A program made the translations under genes and the position numbers. Shown here piece after piece: positions 22,717-36,370 of a stretch of DNA of 64,000 bases. How positions within the stretch are numbered: the first letter of the stretch is position 1; each line of letters opens with the position of its first letter. Origin of the DNA: Hymenochaete sp. R1 (taxonomy: Eukaryota; Basidiomycota; Agaricomycetes; Hymenochaetales; Hymenochaetaceae); contig JAFREE010000023.1 of NCBI GenBank assembly GCA_019400425.1, forward strand, positions 164,223-228,222, in the 5' to 3' direction. Below the pieces are notes generated by a model. It saw only the letters and a list, made by a program, of their open reading frames with translations. It did no database searches and was not told the DNA's origin.

Positions 22717-25312
22717 ATGCACCTTCCCCGATCCAGAGGGTTCAATGCCCCTCAAGCATCAGCCTCTGCTTCAAGGACTGCGTTGAGCGGCCTGGACAGA
22801 TACAAAACCATCCGGTCTTTTTTCCTCCAGCAGATTCGCTTCGGCCACCAGCGTCAGGGATTTTCATCTCTTTCAAAAGCGCGTACTTGGGAACCGGATG
22901 GACGACACCATCATTCTGAGATCTACAAGTCTTACTTGACGGGGGCTGCTGGGTTTGAAAAGACGAAGATTCCTATGAGAGCTTGTCTTCATATGTCTCG
23001 TCGTACAAACGCCGAGAAGCTACCAAACCCGGACAATCCTAATGACCACGGCAAAGACAGCTCCTCTCCAGAGTACGATAAGAAGCAAGAACCCGAAAGC
23101 TCAAGACATGGTGAACCTTCTCGCCGACCTCACATCGAAAACTACTCCCGTTTCTTCCGTCGACTGGCCCTGTCCGTCCCGCACTTACAACGGCCGACTC
23201 GAGACGACTTCCTCAACGTAGCGACGAGTTTCTGGCAGAGGCTTCGCATACGCTTCAAATGGTTTACGATCAAGTCATTCAGGAAGTTCAATGCTGATGA
23301 TATTTCGGCGTTTGTGACTTGGTTTCTCATGAGCCAGACGGTATGGGTTTTGGTGGGAACGTGAGTGTTCTTCCTCTCTGCAGTTGTCAAACGGGTTTAC
23401 TGAACTGGACGCAGAACAACATTTTTCTCAGCCGTGTTTGCAACACTCAACAGCCTTAGTCTACAGGGTATGTCTTATCTTAATCTTGACGCAGTCTTTC
23501 GGTTGAGTATTTCATTTAGAACATGTGGCGCGAGCAATTAGCGATTACTTGACGTCGGAAACTGGAGTCATGATCGTCTTCGAGTCTGCCATCGTGCCAA
23601 AGTGGAAGGGCAATAAAATAGCTTTCAAAAATGTCTTCATCTCGAGACGGCCGCCTTCTATGAAAGAGGAAAGTCTCCATGACCCTAATGCAGGGCACAG
23701 AGCTGCTGCTCGTTGGGACGTCGGCAACCATCCTGCGTATCATGGTTGGGAGGATGACCACCATCCAATACCTCCACCTGCGCCAGAGGAGGCAATTGAC
23801 TATGCCATGTTCGACCTCAACGTTGACTCCATCGATGTTACTCTTTCCTTAGCGAGATGGTTAGATGGAAAAGGTCTCATAGAGAGTGCAACAGTCAAGG
23901 GTGTACGAGGTGTCCTTGGTAAGCAATTGTCTGGCAGATTTGGGGATTACTAATTTCATGTACCTAGATCGACGGTTCATCTACTATGATCCTGAAAAGG
24001 TTCTCAAACCCGTTGACTTCAGACATCCTTCCCATCCGGGAGACTTCGAGCTTGAATCGCTCCAGCTAGAAGACGTTCTCATCACCGTCTACCAGCCAGA
24101 CGAGTTCCGTCCTTATACGTTCTCCATCTTCCGTGCAGACATCGGAACGTTCCGCAAACAATGGCTTTTCTATGATTTCCTATCCGCGGAAAATGTTGTG
24201 GGACAGTTCGACAATTGTTTGTTTAGCTTACACAAGCCGCAAAGCATCGGTAGAACGAACGAGCAGGATCTCAAAGACGGGAAATGGGCCAGAATGGTAT
24301 TCCGTCCGAATTTGATGAGATATCTCTTCGCCACTAACTTATCTTTGTTGAGGCTCGATTTAGGATTGACGGTGTCAATGTCGACCACGTCCAACGTACA
24401 TCAACGATGGAAGGCCCCGTCTCCTGGATTACCTCCGGCAAATTCGACGCTGTCTTCGACTTCCGTTTCCCTCACGAGGAGGAAGCGGACATCAATGCCC
24501 TCATTGGGGAGCTCGCGGACGCTATCACAGCTGCAGCCTCTGTGCAAGCCGCTCGGCTCGTCGACCGTATTCCCGGCCAGCGAGAGCTAGCAAAGCCGGC
24601 TATCTCGCCACCTACCCAGATCGAAGTAGCCGAAGAGGAGAAGGAGAAAGCGTTGCCGCAGAGAACAGTGACAGTGGACATTGACATAAGGTTTAGGGAT
24701 TTGAAAGCGACTGTGCCGCTCTTCACGAACGACTTGTCATATGTGAATAATGCATTGATACGCCCAATTGTTGCTTTCATTAAGTAAGTCTTCCTGTGTA
24801 GTGAAAAGTAGCCCAAATATCTTACGGCACAGCAGTGCAAACAAAACTCTTGTTCCAATACACTGTCGTATAGTGAAGAGGATCGAAGACTTCGAAGGTG
24901 CTTGGACGGTATGTTCACTTTTTTTTTCGATCAAATTTGTCGTTGAACTAATACTAATTTTCTCCAGCTCTGGGAGAGTGAGTTTTGACCTTCTGGCTAT
25001 TTGTCGTTGGTGCTAACATCTTGTAGCTGGTTTAATGGACGAGGTCTCGCTCAAGGTAACGTACCCGATTTCATACTGTTTCTTAGAGTGGCTCAAACCC
25101 TCCGTGCGCACTAGGTCTACGAAGCCCTCGCTTTCCATGTCACACAAGCAAACTTTGACCGACGTGTACGCACTGTCGGACTTTGGAGCCTCCAGAAGAC
25201 CATCGCCGCCGCTCTTTCTGCGATGCAAACTATGATGCAACCCATGTCTGTATACTTACGTGACTTACAGGATGCGGACGCATTGGTAGAGTGGGGAAAC
25301 ATGCCGACGTAG
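22717..25312 (+). CDS. MDM31: MDM31/MDM32 family mitochondrial inner-membrane protein
   Basis: Mitochondrial distribution and morphology protein of the inner membrane, linked in yeast to mitochondrial shape, mtDNA stability and cardiolipin/PE balance. The N-terminus from the chosen in-frame ATG (22717) is rich in Arg and Ser, as expected of a matrix-targeting signal; the frame is open further upstream but without an ATG. Family blocks follow: FNADDISAFVTWFLMSQTVW, membrane segment TTTFFSAVFATLNSLSLQ, ARAISDYLTSETGVMIVFES, IVPKWKGNKIAFKNVFISRR, YDPEKVLKPVDF, LFYDFLSAENVVGQFDNCLF, RFRIDGVNVDHVQ, GPVSWITSGKFDAVFDFRFP, LSYVNNALIRPIVAFIK and a conserved end (ADALVEWGNMPT). About seven introns; joins at 23360 and 24296 are clean and in frame. 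Length is about 700 residues. It converges with the next gene, 187 bases apart. Confidence 0.92.
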
Positions 25313-25499
25313 GATAAGGATGTTTTTTAATGGCATTATAATGATATTTAGGAATTTGTAATCATTCAAGGAAATGTGCAATTGCTTTGATCTATTGCCT
25401 CGCCGATTTTGAGTAAGACGCGTTTGTCGGGCTTTCAATCGGAAAGCAAAGACTGTCTGGACTCTGAGAAGGACATAATCAGTCGTATAGTACACGTTA

Positions 25500-28347
25500 C
25501 TAAACGTTCAGAGCAACACCATCTATATCATCATCTACCATCGGCTCGCCGTCAACATCATCCATAACTTGAACATCGATAGGCTCCCCGTCTATAGGTT
25601 CACCATCAACGTCATCAATAGGCTCCCCGTCCAAATCATCCATGGGCTCCCCATCAACATCTTCTTCCTTTGACTTGTCTTCCGCCTCGCTATCCGTCAT
25701 GTCCATATCTGCCTCCCCTTCGTCGTCGTTGGCATTCGGTTTCGCGGTTGCAGAGATCTCTTCCTTCACGGGTTCAGCCGGCTTAAACGAGCTCGCTTTG
25801 AATTTGGATGCAAAAGTCGACGTTTCATCGCGTTGCTCTTCCATGTCGCTCGTCGTCTCATCTTGCTCGTCCTTGCTTACAGTCGTTCCCTCAAGTCGAG
25901 ACTTGAGCGTTTCCGTGTATTCTGGAGGAAAGACGATCCAATCTTCCCATACATTGAGAACAGCCATAATCTGATCCTTGAACGTCTGAGCCGTGATACG
26001 CCCCGGAAATGAATGGTAGATACCCGAAAGGTGATCGAAGACAATTCCCAGTCGAGCTTGGAATTCTTGTCGAAACTTCCACGCACTGGGTACTGAAGCC
26101 GCCGAGTTATGCAGGATGTCGCAGATCAAATGTAGGCGTGCAACTTTGCGTGGTACTGGGGTACCATCAACAAGAAGTGAAGCGACAATGATGTCACTGA
26201 CCTGAAAGATAGCTTCGTTACCAAATGGATAGGTAATTGTCAGAGAATGACGAACCTCTGAGGCTGCCTCGGCGTGCTCAAGACTAAATGCCATGCATCG
26301 CGCAAGTTCGCCACGTTTGCCTGTTAAGGCACGGAGCATGGCCTCGAATCGACGTCTTGCAAGTTTGCCCAATTTGTGTCGTTTGATCCTTTCTCGTTCA
26401 GAATCCTCTGCAGAGTCGGTTGAATAGACAGAATTATATCCCTGATAGAAAGTTAATATGTATGAGTAACAGACGCTATATGTGAGATGAAAAAAAGTCT
26501 AACATCATCATCGAAGCCCTGTACTAAAGCCTCACCAGCAATCACGGAGCGATATAACCTATTTTCCGGCGTCTTTCGGAGGGAGGGTCAACATTGGAGC
26601 AGAATAAAAGCGTATTGATCCACTAACTGAAGTGTCAAATAAGAATTTGAACATCGGATTCTGCCGCTCCCTTTCCCTCAACAAGTCCTCAAACTTCTCT
26701 CCATTATCCTTCACTTTAAGAGCTACAGTACGTATGAACTTTTCTGTCTCCGGATCTACACCAGTACTTGAAAATTCGAGTGGGCTTCGAGACCGGTATC
26801 CGCTCCTGCTTCGACTATACGGCCGAGAACGTTCCAATGAGATTGATCGTGACCTCGAACGGTAGTGACGCGACCTATCTCTCGATCGGCTCCTGGAGCT
26901 ATCGCGCAAGTCATGATATCCGTATGGAGAACGCGAGCGAGATCTGAAGCGTTTGCGTGCAGGAGAACGACTGCGTGAACGAGATTGTTCACGTTCGCGA
27001 GACTGCGATCGGGATTGCGATCTCCGTTGAGCTTTCAAATATCTTGAATATCAGGTGCACGAAGAAAGGAGGTCGCCGGGAACATACCAACGTAGGCTGC
27101 TTTTGATGCAATGGGGACGGCTTTACTCCAGCCCACTCTCAGTACCGACCCTCCCCATTCAAACCCATCCATTTCGCGTACCGCTGTTTCGGCGTCTTTC
27201 CGTTTCATAAACGACACAAACCCGCTCAATCCACTGCTCTTCTTAGTTCTGGAGAGCGTCATATCCGCCCCGGGTCCTTGCGTTGTGTCTCCACGAGGCC
27301 ACATTATCTTCACCTAATGAAAGGTGAGAACTCATCTGTCAACGTAACTAACAGAGACGCACGGAACCGACGGGTCCACATTTTTGAGCAAAGAAGTTCC
27401 CTAGAGCAGCTTCATGCACGTTCGCCGGAAGATTCGCAACAAAAACATTTGATGTCTTAGTGCCATGAGTAGGGACTCGCCAAAAGACTCGCGAATGAAC
27501 TTACCAATGGGTCACCACGATCTTTACTTCCGCTTTGACCCTCGTACGCTAATGCCCGAAGTTAATTGTATTCAAATGATGACCACCAATGACACTTACC
27601 CGCAAGTGCAGTGACCGACCTTCCTTGCGCTGTGGAGTCTTATTTTAAGCGTTCAGATATACAGATATACATATGATCACTTACTGCGACTAGATCTATG
27701 AAGTCTTTGCTCTCGTTCAGCCTGTTCCCTATTTAACATGGGTCACTTTACTCGAAATATCTTGTATACATTAATTTATTGCGCACCGTTTAATCTCTTG
27801 CAAGAAATCATCCATGGCCCTCTTCCCTTTGGGCTTAGTTGAGGGCGCAGGTGCGGGAGGTGATTCCGAACGCTGTCGCTATCACATAGCGTCACAAAAT
27901 ATAACTTGGTTTACAACACTTCAATGAATCTCACCGATACTTCATGTTCATCTTCAAATGCTTTCACGTTATGTGCACCACGAGAACGAGGATTATACGA
28001 GACATTCTCTCCGCCAGCTTTTACGAAACCTCTGCCTTTCCTATTTGCACCTTCGCCCTCGAACGCGTCGATGAATTCCGCATATGTTTTCGCCGCCAAT
28101 GCTTCTTCCTCTCTCCTCTTTGCTTCCTCCTTCTCCTTCTCTTTTTCCTTTTTAGATTTTCTCACCGTTCCTTGGGTATACTGAGAGAGCTTCTGGTCGT
28201 CGACAGCCTTTTGCTACGAGGGTATAAAGGTGAGTTCTGACGGAGACAGACAGAGAGTATCATGCAGTCCGTTCGTACAGGAAAGGCAGGTTCGTCGTCA
28301 TCGTCGTTATTGAAGAACGTTGCCAATCTGGCTTTTGTCCTGTCCAT
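25500..28347 (-). CDS. U2 snRNP-associated SR140-like protein (U2SURP)
   Basis: Splicing factor that associates with U2 snRNP. N-terminus MDRTKARLATFF, then a charged stretch with KTYAEFIDAFEGEGANRKGR (conserved SR140 block). An RRM follows: VKIMWPRGD, GLSGFVSFMKRKDAETAVRE and LRVGWSKAVPI. An arginine-serine domain (many RSRSRS units) leads into the SURP domain (ERQNPMFKFLFD). A CID-like helical domain (FQVSDIIVASLL, VARLHLICDILHNSA, WKFRQEFQARL) comes next. The C-terminus is acidic with repeated DGEPI/M-DD units (25510-25650). Many short introns. An RS domain between RRM and SURP is worth noting. Identity is firm; exact exon borders were not all traced. Confidence 0.88.
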
Positions 28348-31300
28348 ATTTGAGCCTTGACGTTTACAATGAGAGATGAAAGTTAAAGTTGTAGGTCGAA
28401 CTGGCGCGGAGCAGGCAGCACACACAGCACAGAGTTTGCCGTGTCGATCACTGGATCTATTTGCGGCTCGGATACTTCCCTTTCCTTCCTAAGCCAAAGC
28501 CAGCTCATTTGTTCGGTTCGACACTTCTCTTCGTCTTTCAAGCATGTGAATACCTCTAAGGTCATAGTTTTGGAGGAGAAGACATGGTTAGATGGCTACT
28601 GGAAATCAAGGATCTTCTCTAGTTCTCAGCAATTTATTCCAGAAATCAGACGTTCCTGGTGGTCTCAACTTGATGGTCTTCAGTTTCACCGTCTCTTTCA
28701 CTCTCTTTACACCGGGTGTTTGATATTCATATACGCCATCATACGTGAAACTTCATCGATGAATATGAACTAGACTCCAGTTATCTCACGGTGCCTGTCT
28801 CCAGGCCAACTATCCCTGGACTGGCGCTATAAATGACTTGTGCCTCGTCTCCATCACATCTACGACGGTTTGCGGCGCAAGAATCTTCACTTGCTTAACT
28901 CCAAAAAGCACGAGTAATAACCGGTCTATATCATTTCACCCTGGCAGAGGATGAGAGCAGGGTGGGTACCGTCTGCGGAAGGCATCCGAAGGCTGTCCGC
29001 CGCAGCTGTTGGATTCTCTAGTGCGTTTTTTTTGAAAATCGACTGAACGAAAAACCGCACAAATATTGACCATGAATGCCTTGGCTTTCAGCCACGAATG
29101 CTAAAATTCTTTTGCGGCGCACGTACAGGTTTGCGGCCCGACGAACAGTGCATGGTCCTCATAGATCTTGACGCAACTTCGAAACGTAAAGGTCACTGAA
29201 CGAAGGTACTGGTTTTTAATAGATTCGTCATTGGAAATGTACGTTATTATACGATTTTGGGAGACTAAGACGCTCTGTCCGAGTGAGGTCGGAGCCTACA
29301 GAGACGAGAATGCTTTTAGTAAGCTTTACGGGCTGACTGACGACTACTTCTGTCACAGGTTCGTCGAGCAGGCCGTAACTTCGGTGTCGATGTTACCATC
29401 CCCAACACATTTCACACTGCGCGCCAACGTTTCTTCTTGGGGATGTGCACGGTTTCGAGACTCTTCACCATCCGAAGAAAGGTGAAGATTGCGACTTTCA
29501 TAATAATGAAATTTGAAATTTGAATATTTCTAATCCCGGAGAAAAGCCCATCAGTGGCGTAGGCGAGCCTCTTCTTACGCGTACTTCTATCTAACGATGG
29601 GCGTACTCTTTGCTGGACAATTGAGATATCGGGGTCGCTGAGCACACGACTCACCTGATGCAATAGTCAATGGACTTCTCAAGGAGGACACGGCAAAAAT
29701 GACACAGTGACACTTGCCCGCTACTGCCCACCGATGCCAGACGCCACTCGCGGTCTCTTTTCCACCAAACGGGACCGCCCTCGTTTTTCTCGGAGCCGAC
29801 AGGTCACGCTGAGTCCAATTCTACCTACCGTCCCCTTGCCCACTCTTTTTCGTCTTTCAAACATCGGGGTAATTCGGACATCGAGGGAAGAACAACCATT
29901 TTTGATTGCTCAACTCAACAACTCGAGGCGCTTCCCCTAAACGTATGCAAATAGGCTAACTGACTAACAAGAGGTCTCATGGCGGCAATGGCGGGTCCGT
30001 TCTGTTAACGGCACTTATGCTTTACTGACGTAGCGCAAATTGGCGATCGAAATGGACAAATGGAAATAGGACTTGTCCGATAGGCATGCTCTTGTCATTA
30101 ATGATGGCGTGCATAGTGATAAGTACAACTGTCCGTCGTATCTTGCAGCGCTTAATGCATTACCGTATCGGGCATGTGATAGGAATATGCGATACCACCG
30201 CAGCATCAAGAAATTTCGCACTGCAACATGCTGTGCCCGCCACATCTTCTCAAGTGCTCTTCTCAGACTCAGACATCTAACGCGGACATACTGCTTCTAG
30301 TACCAATGTCCAGCCAGGGTGCACAGACATCGCCGGGCCTGGTCGCCGGGCCCTCAACACGATTCCGTCTTCGTACTCTACAAGTCCAGAATTCTATTCT
30401 TACTAGGTGTCATAGACATAGCACTTACCAGATAAGTTACCGCAAATGAAGCCACCACCGGTGACCGTGATTTCTATGGACGAATCGAGCAACTTCCCAA
30501 TTGCGGCGGGAGGCCCAAGTTAGTGGTGATGGCTATGTGCTAATGGTAGGTAGTATGAGAAGCGGAAGAAGCGGAAGCGCTGGGAAATTGGAACTAAAGT
30601 GGGAAGTAAGATGCGGCACCGTTGATGCCACACATATTTCTCCTATCCCTACAATCCAACTGGTCGATGTATGCGGAGATCTACAAGTTTATATGCACGA
30701 TTGAATCATAGATGAAGCGATCTATATAAGCGTCTATGCTTTCGGACTCTACCAATGAGATTGCACAGCTCTACCCCCCATCCTTCTCGGAGGAGCCACG
30801 CCCCGGGACTAAACGAACTGAATATCGAGCAATGAGTACGTGTAAGAAGTTGCCATACATATTTCAACTGAAGCGGTTTTCACGGGAGGAACCCATACAT
30901 GGTATTGGCTCGTTCAAGTTGGCCATTGAGTGGAGTTAGGATCACTGGATTGTAATAGTGATGTGCCTTCAGACTAGACAGCGAGAAGATCGATCCGATC
31001 TTCTACCTTTTCGAGAGAAGAGCGGCTAGATACTACCTTGGAAGAAAGCGATCATGATTCTTCACGCTATGTATTTAACGTCGCGGTGGGGTTGGACTTC
31101 CCTCCTATTCCTATCCTTACGATATCCAGCTCAAACTTCCACAAGAGTCTCTCAGCATCGAAGCAAGCGGAGGTAGAGCGCCCCAGAATCCATCTTCATC
31201 TTCAAAAACGGTAAGCTCAAGCTACCAGGCCAGCCAGTAGCCACACCGCCGCAGCGCTCCTCCTACACGTTCCTCTCGTCTCCCGATTTTCAGCCTGCAG

Positions 31301-34223
31301 CTTTCGAGTACTTGCAGCACAGGAGAGTAAAAAGAGGAACGCCGAGTGTCCGATCACATGAAATGATAGGAGGCGGATGCAGTGATAAGAGAGGAGTAGA
31401 GGGGGAGGCGAATGGCCGCATACTACCACATTACGAGCACGAGCACGCATATCTTGAGAAGGCATGAGAAGGCATGCTGTTAAAAGACTTCAAATCTGAG
31501 GAGCTGTTTATGAGCATGCGAATCCCGGATCCCAATAATATAACTGAGAAGATCAAAGTGACGAATAGATAGATACTCTTGGACAGTATCTAAGGCCAGT
31601 AATCATGGAGTAGGAAGCATCGAAAGCTCGAGGAAATAGTACTTGCTTTGCTTCAGTCTTTGGGACTCCGACTCACCGAGACTCTTCCGGGGGTACTCGC
31701 TCTGTGATCGCATTTTTTGCAGTTTCGCATGCCCACGTCGGGGGCTGATGACGCAGCATATGCATGGAATAGACGTTTAAAACAATCATCTATGAAACGA
31801 AACGATAAGAGTTATGAAGGTTAGGCTCAAGGGCAACAGGCAAAATCAAGTTGAGTAGAACACTCGAAGTGTGCGTGCACGAAGGTTACTGCAACGCAAC
31901 GGGCAGAGGTAATAGACGTGGAGTGCATTGCCAGTGAAGACGCGCTGTCTTGAAACTGCCCGCTCACAGCCGCGTTTCATCATCATCAACGAAGATCCAG
32001 ATGGAGGGCCTATGCGCTGAATCGAAGACAGCTTCCAGATTCGAAACAACGGCGTAGAAAAGCAGCGAGTTCGTGTATTTTGGTCGATAGCATGGCGAAA
32101 GACTACATCATCCGCAGATAGTGGGACTTGAGACGAAGCGAAGCTAAGCCATGCGTTGAACGTGTGTTTGTTCTGAAGTAATGATACCATGCATAGAGAC
32201 TCGTAAATATCTCAAATCCCGCGAGCCTCCCGGCCCGCTGACTTCCCTCATTGAGAGTAACAAGGAAATACGTGGCGTAATACGTTGGGAGCTTTCTATG
32301 GAGAATGTAAAAGCTCTCGCACGGAGATCACACGTACGTAGAGTCACAAAGCTCCTGAATAAGAACAGAGGAATAAAAACTGATTGAGCCCAATCAATAA
32401 CGCCATTTGCGCGCCACCACACGGAAGAGCTCCGCAGCGAACCCCTAGCTCTATTGCGCCGAGAAACGAGAACAGCTCACGGAAGGAAGGGATGTCCGAA
32501 AATGGGTTGAAGACAACGAGGGACGGGCAAGGCTCAGTCGACCGTCCACCATGACTCATTGAAAGAGAGAAAGAAAAAATGCAGAAGAAAAATTAAGTGG
32601 GAGAGGGGAGCGCCACACCGCCACCGGCCCGCTCTCGAGTCATGTCACATCGCATCGCAAAAAAGTAGCTTTCTCCCACGACTCACAGTCATAGAGACGA
32701 TCGGCTCTCCCGAGTCTCAGCCTCTGGGCCTGTGCGGAGAGCGGCCTGTCTCACCTTTGGTCCTGCCTCCCTTCTAAGCGTGTTCGCGTCGTTTTGAGAA
32801 GACAAAACGCGAGCGTGCCAAACGAGGTAGAAGGGAGGCGCTGGATCCCGATGAAAGGGGTGTGTGCAGGCAGGCTGGTCAAAGGGCGAGTACAAGAGCT
32901 GCAAGCTGTTGCGTAGTGACATAGGCGAGGAGACAATAGTTGCCACTGATGCAGAAGCACGATAGTGTCACATCGATGATGATATGGACGTTTGTTACAT
33001 ATGAATAAACGCATCTAAATGCATACAGGTCGACAGGAGGAGGGCATTGTGGGCGACTGAGGCAAGCTCCGCAATAGTGCGGTATGCTCGCTGTTGTCAG
33101 TCAGTGCCAGTGCATGCTGCTGGCTCGCAGTAATGGGGTGATATGACTATGAAAAATGAAATAAGACAGACAGGAGAGAAGGTCTATTTCGCATGTGTTG
33201 GGGCGAGCTGAGTCGTTTCTCATTATCATCAATTTTGGATTTGACTGAAGTCGGCCTAAGGATGTTCCTCTTAGGGGCCGAAGGGACAAGCTTATACCGG
33301 ATCCTTTACATTCCTTTCCCATAGCCATAGCCATTTTCATTCGTCCAAGCGATCTGTTCTTTTTTGTTTGATTTTTTTTTTGTGTTTAGCAAGAGAAAAG
33401 AAATTGTGATGCGGCGCAGAGGAGTAGGCTTTGGTTCTAGACATATGTCCGAGAAGAGGAGAAGGCGTCGTCGAGAACGAGAGCGAGAGCTGTGTGTGTA
33501 GGGCGGCTGTGTTGCATAGCCGAAAGGAGCCGAGCGAACCGGCCAATGGCCGAGCCGTCACGGGAACGAAGGATGACTCGTGGTCGGCCGCCAACCAAGT
33601 TTGAGTGTGGATGATTCTGAGTCTGTTGCCCCCTTTAAAACGTTCCAGAGGTCACACGCTTTGCCCCTCCCTTCATCAGTCCCCTCAGCTCCCCTTCGCC
33701 CGTCCGATACACGAAACAACTCCCTTCTCGACGTCCTCAATCGACTTCAAAAACGTTTAAAACAGCTTTTTAGCCCAGATTATCTAGGCACTCGGCGCCT
33801 CAGCCGTCGTCATCCGTCTTCGAGGACTCCCGAGGTCACCTAGGCTTCGGTAGGGTCCAACGAGGACTCTCTTCACGCTCCTCCAAAATGTATGCCTTCT
33901 CAGTCAACCAGACAAGTCCGCCCCGTACCGCCGCGAACAGCTCATCGGTCGAAAGCGTATTCTCCCTTGCATCCGGTTCCACCCTTGGCCAAATCATTTC
34001 CTACAAGTCTTTCGATGTTCGCGGCGAGCGCGTCTTTGTGGCCTGAATCAGTTCCCGTCGTTCAATCCCGGTTTACAATTTAATACTACTCGTCTCTCCT
34101 CGTTTTTCCAACGCACCACCACTCTCCGACTGTTATATGATAGTATAACATCACCCAACTCCGTCTTTTACATCTCGCTCGAAGAAGGCTTTAAGTCGGC
34201 CCTCTCTCTTTCGACGATCAAAC
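28348..34223. other. Long gene-poor region, cyclin upstream region at right
   Basis: Nearly 5.9 kb with no convincing gene. Open frames on both strands are short, lack family motifs and do not splice into anything I recognise. 33640-34220, just before the cyclin start, is rich in C and T and contains CCCTTTAAAA near 33632; it probably holds the promoter and a long leader of the cyclin gene. The rest may be decayed mobile DNA or regulatory sequence; I saw no terminal repeats. Confidence 0.45.
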
Positions 34224-36370
34224 ATGCAAACCGTCCCCCATTCCATGGCCCACAGAGGCGTAGCCGCTTCTCGAAACAACACTCGGTGGCATCCCTACAC
34301 CCCGCCACGCGCTCCGGGCGCAAGTACACCCTCATATGGGATGCTAGCGCCCTGCTCCTCGACTCCCCATCACTCGAACACCTCGATTCAGCATCAAAGT
34401 TCACAGGATCCGCCTTATTTAATCACGCCGGCTTCGTCCGTGTGTTCCATCTCACCCCTTTCTTTTTCCCACTCCCCTCACCCTCTCGCATCATCGTCGC
34501 AACAACAATTACAACAGAAGCCATTGCAAGTGCCCAGTGCGCAAACGGTGAAAGCAAACTACGTGGCGTCTCTAGTCGGTGAGTCAGCGCTAACGAGTAT
34601 ATGTGATGGATGTGACAGTTGCCCCAAAGTCATAAATCAATTCCGCTTTTTTTTCTATATATAGTAGACCGGCGCTAATATATTGTTTCTATTTTGGTTT
34701 TTATTTTTGTTGCAGAACAAGCCGTCAAAAGTCTGTCCGACATATGGCACCCCGAAAACATCCCAACCGTCTTTGCAAGCTCGGTGCATATTTCCTTGCC
34801 TGCCGTTGCTCTCCATCAAACATCCCGTTCTCCATCCGTTCATCTTCCATCACCATGCTCTCCGACAACAATGCCTGCATCCTTCCCATCAGGCAACTCA
34901 CTTTCCCAAAGACCGACCGTCTTCGTCTCCGACCAAGGAAGCGCCAGCGGATCAGATGTCACAATAGCCGGAAAGGACCTCGTGCCGATGAAGACCTTCG
35001 TTCAGGAGGTCCTCCGTCGTTCCCGGACTACCTGCAGTGTACTCCAATCCGCTCTGTGCTACATCGAGGCTATTCGTATGAAAGTTCCCGAACTTGTCGA
35101 GAGAGAGAAGTTGGGTTTTGGTATCAGAGGAGAGCCGGAGTTGGATGATCGGGTCGTAAAGGAGGATGAGTCTTCCGACTCGTCCGTTGGGATAGATAAC
35201 TCTACTACATCAGCCACGGCTTCGTTCCGTGACTTCCTTTCTGACCCCATGGGCCTGGGCCGCTTTGGTGGGCAGTCGACGATTTTGCAATGTGATGCTA
35301 ATCACACGTCGACAGAGTCCGCTTGTGGCTCTCTGCCGGGTGCTCAAGACGCCTCGAAGAAGCGGAAAATTCCGCCGAAGCCGTCAATGCCTCTACCCGC
35401 TTTACCCTCGCCTTTGCTTTGCCCCCGGCGCACGTTCCTAGCGGCTCTCATTCTTGCCTCGAAATTCTTGCAAGATAGGTGCTACTCGAATCGTGCATGG
35501 GCGAAGCTGTCAGGTCTTCCGCCTCGGGAGGTTGGAAGATGTGAACGAGCGTTGGGCGAAGCGCTCGAATGGAGGCTTTGGGTCGGTAAAGGGACTTCGA
35601 TGGCGGAAGACAAAGCTTCTCGTTCATTGCATCGCACAAGGAGCGAGAATGTCATCAGCACGTCCAGCACTGTCTCTCCACTCGTCAACAGCGCGTACCC
35701 GATCTCGCCCTTGTCCGATACCGGTATGAGCCCCGAATTGACTCGCTCTCAAGCGATGCCGTCCGTGCCTGCGAGGGGCCCGAACCGGAGCTTACGGAGG
35801 GCATCAACGTTGCCAGACGAGTCTGCGATGCGCAGCGTACCGCCCCGCTATCGTACGACCGGCTCTCTTCCGTTCTCCTTCACATCGTCAATACCACCTC
35901 CTCGCGCCGTCGTTCCCGTCAGCCAAGTCAGCTCCGGACTCTGTGCCCATCAGACTTTGCTTCCGACCGCGTTCTCATCGTCGCGTGTGCCCGCTCCTCC
36001 TTTGGATGAACCGACACCACGTCTACACGATTCGCCGATGTCCGTGCTCGCGCCGATGTGTGCATATTCTGTTTGGAGTCCTGCAACTAGTACCACCAGC
36101 TCGGGGTCAACTGACTCTGTGGGGAGTGTGGCAACACCTCCAGACATGGCGACACGTGCGACCTCGACAAATTTTCAATATTCATCAACGACATCACTTG
36201 AAGATGTGATAATGATGATGAACGCGAAAGACACGAGCAAGGATGCAGCGGTGTGGCGGGATCAGGTTGGGAATGCGTTGGGATCGACAACAAACCAGAG
36301 ATCCATGGAGAGAGATGGATCGTATGTGCAGCCATCCATGCTGGATCTGCTACAGTACTGTGACAATTGA
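34224..36370 (+). CDS. Pho80/Pcl-type cyclin (Pcl5/Clg1-like)
   Basis: Cyclin partner for a Pho85/CDK5-type kinase. Exon 1 (34224-34578) is a disordered Pro/Ser/His-rich leader ending in ANYVASLV. An intron of 137 nt (34579-34715, GTGAGT...TTGCAG) joins it in frame to EQAVKSLSDIWHPENIPTVF. The cyclin box follows in two halves: PMKTFVQEVLRRSRTTCSVL with ALCYIEAIRMKVPEL, then after an insert of about 100 residues CPRRTFLAALILASKFLQDR, YSNRAWAKLSGLPPREVGRC and ALGEALEWRLWVGK. A low-complexity Ser/Pro/Thr tail of over 200 residues ends at 36370. The cyclin core is strongly conserved with other basidiomycetes; the long tail may carry phosphorylation and degradation sites, which is inference. Confidence 0.9.

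Noticed and set aside
28348..33600. Search for a retrotransposon or DNA transposon in the gene desert
   Set aside because: No reverse transcriptase, integrase or transposase motif and no terminal repeats could be found by eye.
34050..34080. GTTCAATCCCGG resembling a tRNA T arm (also near 46380)
   Set aside because: No matching D arm or acceptor stem on either strand.
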